Shown: positions 45,417 through 52,363 of the stretch, one piece after another | Layout: every line of letters starts with the position of its first letter | How positions within the stretch are numbered: position 1 is the first letter of the stretch | DNA from: Candidatus Bathyarchaeota archaeon | GTDB lineage: Archaea; Thermoproteota; Bathyarchaeia; Bathyarchaeales; Bathycorpusculaceae | NCBI GenBank assembly: GCA_026014615.1 | Contig: JAOZHZ010000006.1 | Location: forward strand, 1-64,000 | Length of the DNA stretch: 64,000 nt | Direction: 5' to 3' | Notes under the pieces: generated by a model | What the model was told of the DNA's origin: nothing | The model's input: only the letters and a program-made list of their open reading frames with translations | Database searches by the model: none | Program-made: the position numbers and the translations under genes

Positions 45417-46706
45417 TTAGCGTTTGATGCTAATTTTCTCTGTATCCCCCGCGTATTTTCGAAGAACCTTCGGGACAAGGATGCTGCCGTCTTCCTGCTG
45501 GCAATTCTCCAGAATCGCAACTATGGTTCTGCCCGTGGCTAAAGCAGTGCTGTTAAGAGTATGCAAAACGCCTTTAGGCGGTGAGCCTTCTTTTTCACGG
45601 TAACGAATCCCCAGACGCCGTGCTTGGTAGTCAGTGCAGTTGCTACAACTTATGACCTCACGGTAAGCCCCTTGGGCAGGCATCCACGCTTCAAAATCAT
45701 ACTTTTTAGCGGCTACGGTGCCTATGTCACCCGTGCAGACATTAACCATACGGTACGGCAACTCCAACTTTTGCAAAAGCTCTTCCGCGTTGGCAGCAAG
45801 TTCCTCATGCATCTGCCAAGAATCCTCAGGCGTACAGAAGATAAACTGCTCAATTTTGTTGAATTGGTGCGTGCGGAAGATGCCGCGTGTATCCTTGCCG
45901 TGTGCTCCTGCCTCTTTACGGAAACATGCGCTGACTCCTGCAAGTTTGAGGGGCAGGTTGTCTTGTTTGAGAACTTCGTTCATGTACATGGCTGCCATGG
46001 GGTGCTCGCTTGTGGCAATGAGATACAGGTCTTCGTTTTCGACCTTATAGAGTACGTCAGCAAAGTCGCCAAGGCTGGTTACGCCTTCGTAGGGTTCACG
46101 CCTCATCAAATAAGGCGGCTCAATAAGAGTGTAGCCTTTGCTCGCTAACATTTCCATGGCAAAGTTCATCAAGGCATAATCAAGCATCACACCCAATCCT
46201 TTGAGGAAGAAGAATCGGGCTCCCGCAACTTTTCCTGCCCGCTCAATATCCACAATATCTAAGTTCAACGCTAAATCAATGTGGCTTTTAGGTGCGAAAC
46301 TGAACTCGGGAAACTTTCCCCATTTCTTGACTTCCACGTTGTCTGCGTCGCTGGTTCCGAAAGGCACCGTTTCATGCAGCATGTTCGGCAAAGGCATAAG
46401 GTATTGACGGTTTTTCTCCTCAAGTTGCGCGACTTCTTTTTCCATACTGGTGATTTGGGCGTCTATGGCTTTGGCTTTCTCCACTTGGCTTTGGGCGTCC
46501 TGTTTAGCTTTTTTTAGGGTTACAATTTCTTGAGTGCATACTTTACGGTCATGCCTCAGGTCATTTAGTTTGGTGAGGTCTTCGCGCCAGCGTTTGTCAG
46601 CGTCTATAAGCTCTTGGAGCATAACAAGGTTTTCTGATGTACCTCTTTTAGAGAGGTTTTCTTTGACCATTTCGGGTTTTTCGCGTATAAGCTTGATGTC
46701 TAACAT
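45417..46706 (-). CDS. serS: Seryl-tRNA synthetase
   Basis: About 429 aa. Charges tRNA-Ser. Ordinary (bacterial-type, not the rare methanogen) SerRS: N-terminal coiled-coil arm (about 30-105), then class II motifs including VSACFRKEAGAHGKDTRGIF (motif 2), and the C-terminal motif 3 STALATGRTIVAILENCQ. ATG 46706 is preferred over GTG 46715. Located next to rps3ae in the same direction. Confidence 0.95.
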   Translation of the reverse strand: MLDIKLIREKPEMVKENLSKRGTSENLVMLQELIDADKRWREDLTKLNDLRHDRKVCTQEIVTLKKAKQDAQSQVEKAKAIDAQITSMEKEVAQLEEKNRQYLMPLPNMLHETVPFGTSDADNVEVKKWGKFPEFSFAPKSHIDLALNLDIVDIERAGKVAGARFFFLKGLGVMLDYALMNFAMEMLASKGYTLIEPPYLMRREPYEGVTSLGDFADVLYKVENEDLYLIATSEHPMAAMYMNEVLKQDNLPLKLAGVSACFRKEAGAHGKDTRGIFRTHQFNKIEQFIFCTPEDSWQMHEELAANAEELLQKLELPYRMVNVCTGDIGTVAAKKYDFEAWMPAQGAYREVISCSNCTDYQARRLGIRYREKEGSPPKGVLHTLNSTALATGRTIVAILENCQQEDGSILVPKVLRKYAGDTEKISIKR

Positions 46707-46810
46707 GTGAGTCACAGGTCAACTCTTTTTTGGAGTTGCTTGGTTATTTAACTTGCGTTACGCCTGCTGCGCTTTGCCTATTTTTCTGTTCGATTTGTAT
46801 TCATGCCCAC

Positions 46811-46818
46811 TTTATATA
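46811..46818 (+). promoter_or_regulatory. TATA box upstream of the broken nitroreductase
   Basis: TTTATATA 35 nt before the ATG at 46853, with AGGGATAA as ribosome site. The promoter is intact although the gene body is frameshifted. Confidence 0.5.
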
Positions 46819-46852
46819 CTTTCAAATGTGATTTGCTTTAGGGATAATTTGT

Positions 46853-47600
46853 ATGCAGAGTGAATCTGGAGAATTTTCCAGAGAAACACAAAGTATTCTC
46901 GAAAACAACCCTTTGGGTCTGCTCTTTCGTGGTCCAACAAGCCTGAAACCTACAAAAACTACCCAACAAAACAAATTCATCTCTCCACAGACTTCGCAAC
47001 CAAATCCAAAGCCCGAATGCCCCTGCTTGAAGCCCTCAAGAACCGAAAAAGCGTACGCCACTTCGCACCTGAACCTTTGAGACTTATGGAACTTTCTTTT
47101 ATTTTGTGGGCTTGCACAGGCATCCGAAAAGAAGAAAACGGCTTTGACTTCCGCATGGTTCCCTCCGCGGGTGCCTTGTACCCCATCGAAACCTACGTTG
47201 CAGCAAACAATGTTACATCCCTGCCGAAAGGGCTGTATCACTACAACATAAAACTTAACGCGCTTGAAGAATTGAAGCTTGGAGATTTCGGAGACGACAT
47301 TTCAAGGTCAGCGTTGGGACAGGACATGTGCAGTGAAGCAGCCGCCGTTTTCATTTGGACAGCCGTTTTCCAGCGGGCAAAATGGAAGTACCATCAACGA
47401 GCTTACCGATACGTCTACATCGACGCGGGCACATAGCCCAGAACCTCGCGTTATCCGCAACAAGCTTAGGTTTGGGTTCGTGCCAGATTGGGGCTTTCTT
47501 TGATGATGAACTCAACGAGCTTTTGAGACTTGATGGTGAAGAGGAAAGTATACTTTACCTGAGCGCCATTGGTCATCCAATACATACTCGACAAAACTAA
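46853..47600 (+). pseudogene. SagB-type nitroreductase, two frameshifts
   Basis: Family-type sequence is spread over three frames. Starting at ATG 46853 (MQSESGEF), an extra T in the TTTT run at about 46874-46877 would continue as FQRNTKYSR...LSWSNKPETYKNYP, then the long middle frame (LLEALKNRKSVRHFAPEP, MVPSAGALYPIETYVAAN) to YRYVYIDAG at about 47430; one missing C there would continue as HIAQNLALSATSLGLGSCQI and end at 47600 (LYLSAIGHPI). The pieces together give a full flavin-binding nitroreductase of about 249 aa. Two single-base deletions in one gene mean a young pseudogene or assembly errors. Confidence 0.75.
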
Positions 47601-47633
47601 CGCCACCGTTACGCGATAGAAGTGGTTGATGGT

Positions 47634-47706
47634 GCGGTCTCCGGGATTTGAACCCGGGTCGTCAGGTTGGGAACCTGATGTCCTAACCAGGCTGGACTAA
47701 GACCGC
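47634..47706 (-). tRNA. tRNA-Gly (CCC)
   Basis: A 73-nt cloverleaf on the minus strand: 7-bp acceptor GCGGTCT/AGACCGC, D stem GTCC/GGAC, anticodon stem TCAGG/CCTGA with loop TTCCCAA (anticodon CCC, reading GGG), T stem CCGGG/CCCGG with loop TTCAAAT. No intron, and CCA is not encoded. A TATA-like AAAGTTTAATTG lies upstream on the minus strand. Confidence 0.93.
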
Positions 47707-47775
47707 GCAAACAACAAATAGGCAAACATCACCAATTAAACTTTTATCCTTAGCTGCGTATCAAAGCATTTAAGC

Positions 47776-47916
47776 GTGCCTTCGCCCTTTATTGACGACA
47801 TTATACTTTACACCCTCTGTGTTATCTGTTCGGGTTACACATCCGAGCAATCTAAATGTGTGACCTGTTGTAATTTTTGTTCTAAAGATAACGCGGTGAT
47901 TAAGACTTTACGTTAA
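47776..47916 (+). CDS. Cys-rich micro-ORF (46 aa), possible zinc-binding protein
   Basis: GTG-initiated frame ending at TAA 47914-47916. The centre carries CVICSGYTSEQSKCVTCCNF C, i.e. C-x2-C-x9-C-x2-CC-x2-C, the spacing of a treble-clef or zinc-ribbon knuckle pair. TATA-like CTTTTATCC about 32 nt upstream suggests a leaderless transcript. Divergent from tRNA-Gly. No homologue is recalled, and chance cannot be excluded for so short a frame. Confidence 0.4.
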   Translation: MPSPFIDDIILYTLCVICSGYTSEQSKCVTCCNFCSKDNAVIKTLR

Positions 47917-47970
47917 GTAAAAAGTCCCCTAAGCTATGAAAAGAGAAAAATTTGTTATTATTTCGCGATT

Positions 47971-48438
47971 TTAAGCCTTTTTTGAGCGTTTAGATCCAAC
48001 AATGCCGATTGTTCCCAGCGCTGCAAAGCATGCAACTACTGCGGAGAGCACACCAAGTGCGTATTCTGGTACTACCAGAGGTGGCTCGACAACGTCAAAG
48101 TAGCATTCAGCTAATTTAGGACCACCTTGCTCATAGACATCTACCCTATATGTATCAGCTATTGTTGACTCTGTTGTTGCCCAAGCATATGTTCCAGTAG
48201 AACCACCACTCCAACTTGTCATAAAGTTTGTTCCACGCCATAACATGCAAGTAACGCCAGTAACGCCTGAGCAATCCCACTTCACATATACGGTTTCTTT
48301 TTGCAGATAGCTGTCTTTAAGTGTAGTGTAGTCACTTTCGTATGTGTCTACGGTTGATGCCGCAAAAACAAAACCTATTGATGTAACAAGTGCAATGGTG
48401 AGCATTGCTAGTAGTATTGTCGTTTTCCTGATTTGCAT
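47971..48438 (-). CDS. Small secreted protein with PEY-type C-terminal anchor
   Basis: 155 aa. Signal peptide (TTILLAMLTIALVTSIGFVF AAS), a beta-rich extracellular part with WDCSGVTGVTCMLWRGTN, and a C-terminal VPEYALGVLSAVVACFAAL followed by SKRSKK, the P-E-aromatic/TM/basic arrangement of archaeal sorting signals. No catalytic motif. Its promoter is a copy of those of the next two genes. Confidence 0.7.
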   Translation of the reverse strand: MQIRKTTILLAMLTIALVTSIGFVFAASTVDTYESDYTTLKDSYLQKETVYVKWDCSGVTGVTCMLWRGTNFMTSWSGGSTGTYAWATTESTIADTYRVDVYEQGGPKLAECYFDVVEPPLVVPEYALGVLSAVVACFAALGTIGIVGSKRSKKA

Positions 48439-48482
48439 TTGCCTATCTCCTTCCTACAACAAAGCATATCTGCACAGTTTCT

Positions 48483-48511
48483 GTATTTAAGATTTGTTCT
48501 ATCGCAAATTA
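48483..48511 (-). promoter_or_regulatory. Shared secreted-gene promoter, copy 1
   Basis: Contains (minus strand) AGAACAAATCTTAAATAC with upstream TAATTTGCGAT. Nearly the same 29-nt block recurs at 49585-49613 and 50724-50752, each 45-57 nt upstream of a secreted-protein start and each followed by AGGAAGGAGA. Confidence 0.55.
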
Positions 48512-48547
48512 TGTGTCGTCTTGAAAATAAGCTACACTCCCTCCGAG

Positions 48548-48565
48548 GGGCGAAACGCCCTTTTT
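48548..48565 (+). terminator. Short hairpin followed by T-run
   Basis: GGGCG-AAA-CGCCC then TTTTT. It looks like a terminator for plus-strand transcription, but no plus-strand gene ends here. The rest of the 316-bp gap (48439-48754) holds the copy-1 promoter and no gene. Confidence 0.3.
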
Positions 48566-48703
48566 CAACGAGCAAAGTAACCAAGATACTGCAGCTACAT
48601 ACGACCCTCTCCCCCCGAAATGTGGAACTATTGTAACGGTTACAGAAATATGCTTCAAAGAAGCTGCCCATTTTCTAAATAGAACAGCAACCCAAACAAA
48701 ATT

Positions 48704-48867
48704 TCTCATTAAACCAAAAATCAAAATGAAACAACAGGATACGTTTAGACAGGATCAGCTTTTTGTTTTTTGTCCAGGTCTTTTCTTATAAATTATGACT
48801 GCTGCACCCATCGCAATAGGAATCGCAATTGTCCCTAACGGATATTCTGGGACAACAAACAGGCTGC
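48704..48867 (-). repeat. 3' end repeat of tandem secreted genes, copy 1
   Basis: Covers the last codons and downstream flank of the 48755-49531 gene. It is closely similar to 49843-50013. From TGTCCAGGTC through CCCTAACGGATATTC the match is essentially perfect over about 75 bp; the flank outside the coding part (CAAAATGAAAC, GTTTAGAC) also matches. Confidence 0.75.
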
Positions 48868-49531
48868 CCGGAACAATTTTGAAGAAATCAAAGTCTGCAC
48901 TAAAAGGGGTGCTGCCAACATTTATGACGAATAAACCGATTTCAACTGAGTCTCCAGCAGTAAAGGAGGTGAACTGTTTAATAAGGGTCCAGGACCCGTC
49001 TGTTCCGTTTTCACTCCAATATCCGCGTAATGTTGTACCACTTCTTTCAAGTTTTAAGTGTAACGGGTTATAAGTGGATGGGAGGGTCCCAGCTTGGTAA
49101 GTTACAGTTCCGTCAAGCACACCGTACATTAGGACCTGATTTGTACCCCACTTTTCCAGCCTCATGTAATTGCTCGTGTCCTTCCAGACGAGTATGCCCC
49201 CACGGAATCCAGATTGAGTGAAACTACCAGTGACACAGGTTGTTGCGACAAAGTCGCTTGTAACCGATTGAAGAACTCGAGACGCATTGTAGTTCGAAGT
49301 TGGGGCCAGAGCAACACCAGTAGGTGCAGTTATGCGTAACCAACCAGCGTTGGCAGTCAAGCTATATGAAGAGTTTCCAGTTGGGTCCACGAAAGTCCAA
49401 AAGGGCAGAAGTGTGGATTCAGTGAACTCGTCGATGTACCCGGGGGATGCTCCTGCAAAACTTATACTGGCTGCAAGCATGAAAATTATCATTGTAAAAA
49501 TTGTCAGACTTATCAGAGAATTCCTTCGCAT
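48755..49531 (-). CDS. Secreted DUF1349/concanavalin-like domain protein, paralogue 1
   Basis: About 258 aa. Signal peptide (LTIFTMIIFMLAASISFAGA), a beta-sandwich domain with the pattern of concanavalin-like DUF1349 proteins (DEFTESTLLPFWTFVDPTGN, GWLRITAPTG, SDFVATTCVTGSF, GGILVWKDTSNYMRLEKWG, RGYWSENGTDGSWTLIKQF), then VPEYPLGTIAIPIAMGAAVI plus a basic tail. Probably binds polysaccharide or glycan at the cell surface; this is inference from the fold. ATG 49531 is preferred over 49579. Confidence 0.72.
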   Translation of the reverse strand: MRRNSLISLTIFTMIIFMLAASISFAGASPGYIDEFTESTLLPFWTFVDPTGNSSYSLTANAGWLRITAPTGVALAPTSNYNASRVLQSVTSDFVATTCVTGSFTQSGFRGGILVWKDTSNYMRLEKWGTNQVLMYGVLDGTVTYQAGTLPSTYNPLHLKLERSGTTLRGYWSENGTDGSWTLIKQFTSFTAGDSVEIGLFVINVGSTPFSADFDFFKIVPGSLFVVPEYPLGTIAIPIAMGAAVIIYKKRPGQKTKS

Positions 49532-49584
49532 ATAGAGACTCCCGCCTATCTCCTTCCTCGCATCTACTAGATGTATCATGTTTT

Positions 49585-49613
49585 GTATTTAAGATTTATT
49601 CTATCGTGAAATG
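49585..49613 (-). promoter_or_regulatory. Shared secreted-gene promoter, copy 2
   Basis: Second copy of the 29-nt block, here (minus strand) AGAATAAATCTTAAATAC. It serves the 48755-49531 gene. Differs from copies 1 and 3 mainly at the upstream end. Confidence 0.55.
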
Positions 49614-49743
49614 CACTAAACTACACTATAAAAGGCAACAAAAAGACGAAGATAACGTAAAATACCTCTTAAGAAATGAATCATGTTCAATTTGTTAAAG
49701 GAAAAAAAACTGTTTGTCAAGCAACAAAAATTCCACACAACAG

Positions 49744-49771
49744 CACGTTAGGTTGGTCACGTTAGGTTGGT
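49744..49771. repeat. Tandem 14-mer duplication
   Basis: CACGTTAGGTTGGT occurs twice head-to-tail (49744-49757, 49758-49771) in the gap between the two paralogues. Short slippage-type duplication. Confidence 0.8.
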
Positions 49772-49774
49772 ACA

Positions 49775-49844
49775 AAGCAAAATTGTTATCAGCAACAACC
49801 TAGACAGAATAGCACAGACAGGAAAAAACAGTCTTGCCCAAAAC
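49775..49844 (+). repeat. Vestigial copy of the purM leader
   Basis: From AAGCAAAATTGTTATC to CTTGCCCAAAAC this is homologous to 50919-50985, which holds the purM ribosome site and its TTG start codon. It therefore carries a non-functional copy of the purM start (TTGCCCAAAAC) without a following gene. Together with the paralogous genes it defines a tandem duplication of about 1.14 kb. Confidence 0.65.
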
Positions 49845-49905
49845 AAAATTCTTTGAAACCGAAAAATCAAAATGAAACGGCAAAGATGTGTTTAGACGCG
49901 TGTGG

Positions 49906-50667
49906 CTATTTTGTTTTTTGTCCAGGTCTTTTCTTATAAATTATGACTGCTGCACCCATCGCAATAGGAATCGCAATTGTCCCTAACGGATATTCGGGCA
50001 CAACAAACAGGCTGCTAGTTGGTATGTTGAAATAGTCAAATTCTGCACTGAAAGGCGGCACACTTTTGTCTTGGTTTATGACGAATAGACCGATTTGAGT
50101 TGGGTCGGAAACCGTAAGAGTGTATGAACCAAATTCATCCCATGTTGAACCATCTGAACTCCAGTACCCTTTGACAGTTGTGCTTGTTTTTTCAAGTTTC
50201 AGGTAAATTGGGTCTATGGCTGAGCCGAGACTATCCTGTGTGTATACGAAACTGCCGCCGTTTTTGCCGCCGATCTGAACTTTGTTCACATCTCTTATTT
50301 CCACCCGCATGAAATGGTCGTCGTCAGAGTATACTAGTAAACCTGCGTGCGTGCCAGATGCTGTGAATGTGCCTGATACTTTGGTATATGCAATGAAATC
50401 GCCGGAGATGGACTGAAGGATTCTAGGTGCATCGTCGCTGCCTGCGCCTAAGTCGCAATCTGCGGGTGATGTTATTGTGAGCCAGCCTGGATTGGTTGAT
50501 AAGTCGTACGTTGCTCCTGAATTTCCGGAGGTCGTCCAAACGTCGGATAGTGGTGGCGATATGAAATCGTCATTGTAGCCAGTACCTGCTGCTGCAAAAG
50601 TGATGCCATACGCAAAAGTCAGCGCTATAACTGTTAAAGCTGAAATAATTGCTCTCAAATTCTTCAT
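49906..50667 (-). CDS. Secreted DUF1349/concanavalin-like domain protein, paralogue 2
   Basis: 253 aa, paralogue of 48755-49531. Signal peptide (AIISALTVIALTFAYGITFA), domain blocks DDFISPPLSDVWTTSGNSGA, GWLTITSPADCDLG, GDFIAYTKVSGTF, GLLVYSDDDHFMRVEI, KGYWSSDGSTWDEFGSYTL, and the same C-terminal anchor VPEYPLGTIAIPIAMGAAVI with KKRPGQKTK. The domains have diverged while the last about 30 residues are identical in both, suggesting recent gene conversion or strong constraint on the anchor. Confidence 0.72.
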   Translation of the reverse strand: MKNLRAIISALTVIALTFAYGITFAAAGTGYNDDFISPPLSDVWTTSGNSGATYDLSTNPGWLTITSPADCDLGAGSDDAPRILQSISGDFIAYTKVSGTFTASGTHAGLLVYSDDDHFMRVEIRDVNKVQIGGKNGGSFVYTQDSLGSAIDPIYLKLEKTSTTVKGYWSSDGSTWDEFGSYTLTVSDPTQIGLFVINQDKSVPPFSAEFDYFNIPTSSLFVVPEYPLGTIAIPIAMGAAVIIYKKRPGQKTK

Positions 50668-50723
50668 TAGAGGTTCCTCTGCCTGTCTCCTTCCTTCTAT
50701 CTGTTATGGCTGACACAATCTGC

Positions 50724-50752
50724 GTATTTAAGAGTTATTCTGTCGCAAATTA
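50724..50752 (-). promoter_or_regulatory. Shared secreted-gene promoter, copy 3
   Basis: Third copy of the 29-nt block, (minus strand) AGAATAACTCTTAAATAC preceded by TAATTTGCGAC. It serves 49906-50667. The rest of the 307-bp gap to purM is AT-rich and holds the purM leader. Confidence 0.55.
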
Positions 50753-50974
50753 CACTACACTAAAAAGCAAGAAAACTGTTTGAAAACTAAAATATTTTGT
50801 TAAATATTGAATTTAATTAGTTTTTTAAGACGTGTAATTACCAAAGACACGAACATTCTCTCGCGCACCATTAGCATTCAGCGCAAATTCAATGTATTTC
50901 AAAAAATCGGCCAGTTTCAAGCAAAATCGTTATTTGCCTTAACATAGAGATACCATAGATAGGAGAAAACAGCC

Positions 50975-52054
50975 TTGCCCAAAACCTACACTTATACTGA
51001 TGCAGGAGTAAACCGAGAACAACGGCACGAATCCAAAAAAGCCCTCGACATGTTGCATGCAACTTACAAGTTCAGCCGGTTTGGCCCCGTCATGCATTTG
51101 CCGTACAGTAACATATTCCAGCTAAACGAAGATTACTGGTTAGATCTGACGATTGAGGGTGTGGGCACTAAAGTTCTTCTTGCGCAACTTGCAGACAGAT
51201 ATGATTCCATTGGAGTAGACGCAGTTGCCATGGCAGTCAATGATGTTATCCGTTCGGGTGCGGCACCTTTGGCAATCTCTGACAACATTCACGCCCAAGC
51301 CAGTAATCCCAAACTTGTCAGGCAATGGCTTGCGGGCATAACTGACGGCGCAACTCAGTCTGAGAGCCCCGTGGTTAGCGGCGAAATCGGAGACGTTGCT
51401 GAAATCATAAACGGAATCAAAGACGGCGCGGGCTTTGACATGATTGTTGCCGCTATAGGGCAAGTTCAGAAGGAAAAAATCATCACGGGATGCGGCATCA
51501 AAGCTGGCGATGTGATAATTGGTTTGCCCAGCAGCGGTTTACATAGCAACGGAATCACTTTGGCAAGAAAGATTCTGCTAAAACAGTGGGGCGGAAAATA
51601 CCGGTTAGGCGAGGTACCTGAAGGTTTAGGCAGGGAAATCGTAGCTGAAATGCTGGAGCCCACAAAAATCTACGTCAAGCCCTTCCTACAATTGACGGAA
51701 AAAATCAAAGTTAAAGCTGCCGTACACATAACGGGCGACGCGTACACCAAATTCAACAACCTTACTGCCTACTCACAGGGTATCGGCTTCCAGTTTGACA
51801 ACTTCAAACCACAACCCATCTTCGGGTTAATCCAACAAACCGCCAAGGACCTCGGCTACGTCATCTCTGATGAGGAGATGTTCACGACTTTTAACATGGG
51901 CTGGGGCTTTGGCATAATCGTAACTAAAGAAGACCAAGATGACACACTGGACGCCTTGGAGAACGCGGGTGCAGAGCCCGAACAAATAGGCAAAGTAGTC
52001 GATGAACCCAAAATAGTTGTTCACTATGAAGGCAAAAAGCTGACTCTGGCATAA
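50975..52054 (+). CDS. purM: Phosphoribosylformylglycinamidine cyclo-ligase (AIR synthetase)
   Basis: 359 aa. Closes the imidazole ring (FGAM to AIR). PurM-fold markers: VGTKVLLAQLADRYDSIGVD, AVNDVIRSGAAPLAISDNIH, PSSGLHSNGITLARKILL and HITGDAYTKFNNL. Starts with TTG 50975 behind TAGGAGAAAA. First of four plus-strand purine genes. Confidence 0.94.
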   Translation: MPKTYTYTDAGVNREQRHESKKALDMLHATYKFSRFGPVMHLPYSNIFQLNEDYWLDLTIEGVGTKVLLAQLADRYDSIGVDAVAMAVNDVIRSGAAPLAISDNIHAQASNPKLVRQWLAGITDGATQSESPVVSGEIGDVAEIINGIKDGAGFDMIVAAIGQVQKEKIITGCGIKAGDVIIGLPSSGLHSNGITLARKILLKQWGGKYRLGEVPEGLGREIVAEMLEPTKIYVKPFLQLTEKIKVKAAVHITGDAYTKFNNLTAYSQGIGFQFDNFKPQPIFGLIQQTAKDLGYVISDEEMFTTFNMGWGFGIIVTKEDQDDTLDALENAGAEPEQIGKVVDEPKIVVHYEGKKLTLA

Positions 52055-52111
52055 CATTTTGCCAATTTTTCGGCAAAAGCGTTTAAAAGTGAATTGCCCC
52101 GCATTTAAGCC

Positions 52112-52363
52112 ATGAACTACCGTGCCAAAATCGAAGTAAGCCTCAAACCGGGGCACACTGACCCAGAAGGCAACACTACCCAACACCTGCTTAGAGAACT
52201 CGGCTACACTGTAGATTCCGTTAATGTCAGCAAAGTTTACGCTATCCAGCTTGAAGCACCTTCTGCAAAGGAAGCGAAAACAAAGGCGGAGGAAATGGCT
52301 AAGCGGCTTTTGGCAAACCCAACCAAAGACAACTACACAATTGATGTTGAGGAGCAAAAATGA
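52112..52363 (+). CDS. purS: FGAM synthase subunit PurS
   Basis: 83 aa. Small structural subunit that bridges PurL and PurQ. Typical pattern: EVSLKPGHTDPEGNTTQHLL followed by YTVDSVNVSKVYAIQLEAPS. Overlaps the purL start by 4 nt (ATGA). Confidence 0.92.
   Translation: MNYRAKIEVSLKPGHTDPEGNTTQHLLRELGYTVDSVNVSKVYAIQLEAPSAKEAKTKAEEMAKRLLANPTKDNYTIDVEEQK

Noticed and set aside
46822-47241. Antisense frame across the nitroreductase
   Set aside because: The plus strand carries clear nitroreductase sequence once two frameshifts are allowed, with an intact TATA box.
48408-48671. Minus-strand frame upstream of the 155-aa secreted protein
   Set aside because: It overlaps the shared promoter block and ribosome site; composition is not protein-like.
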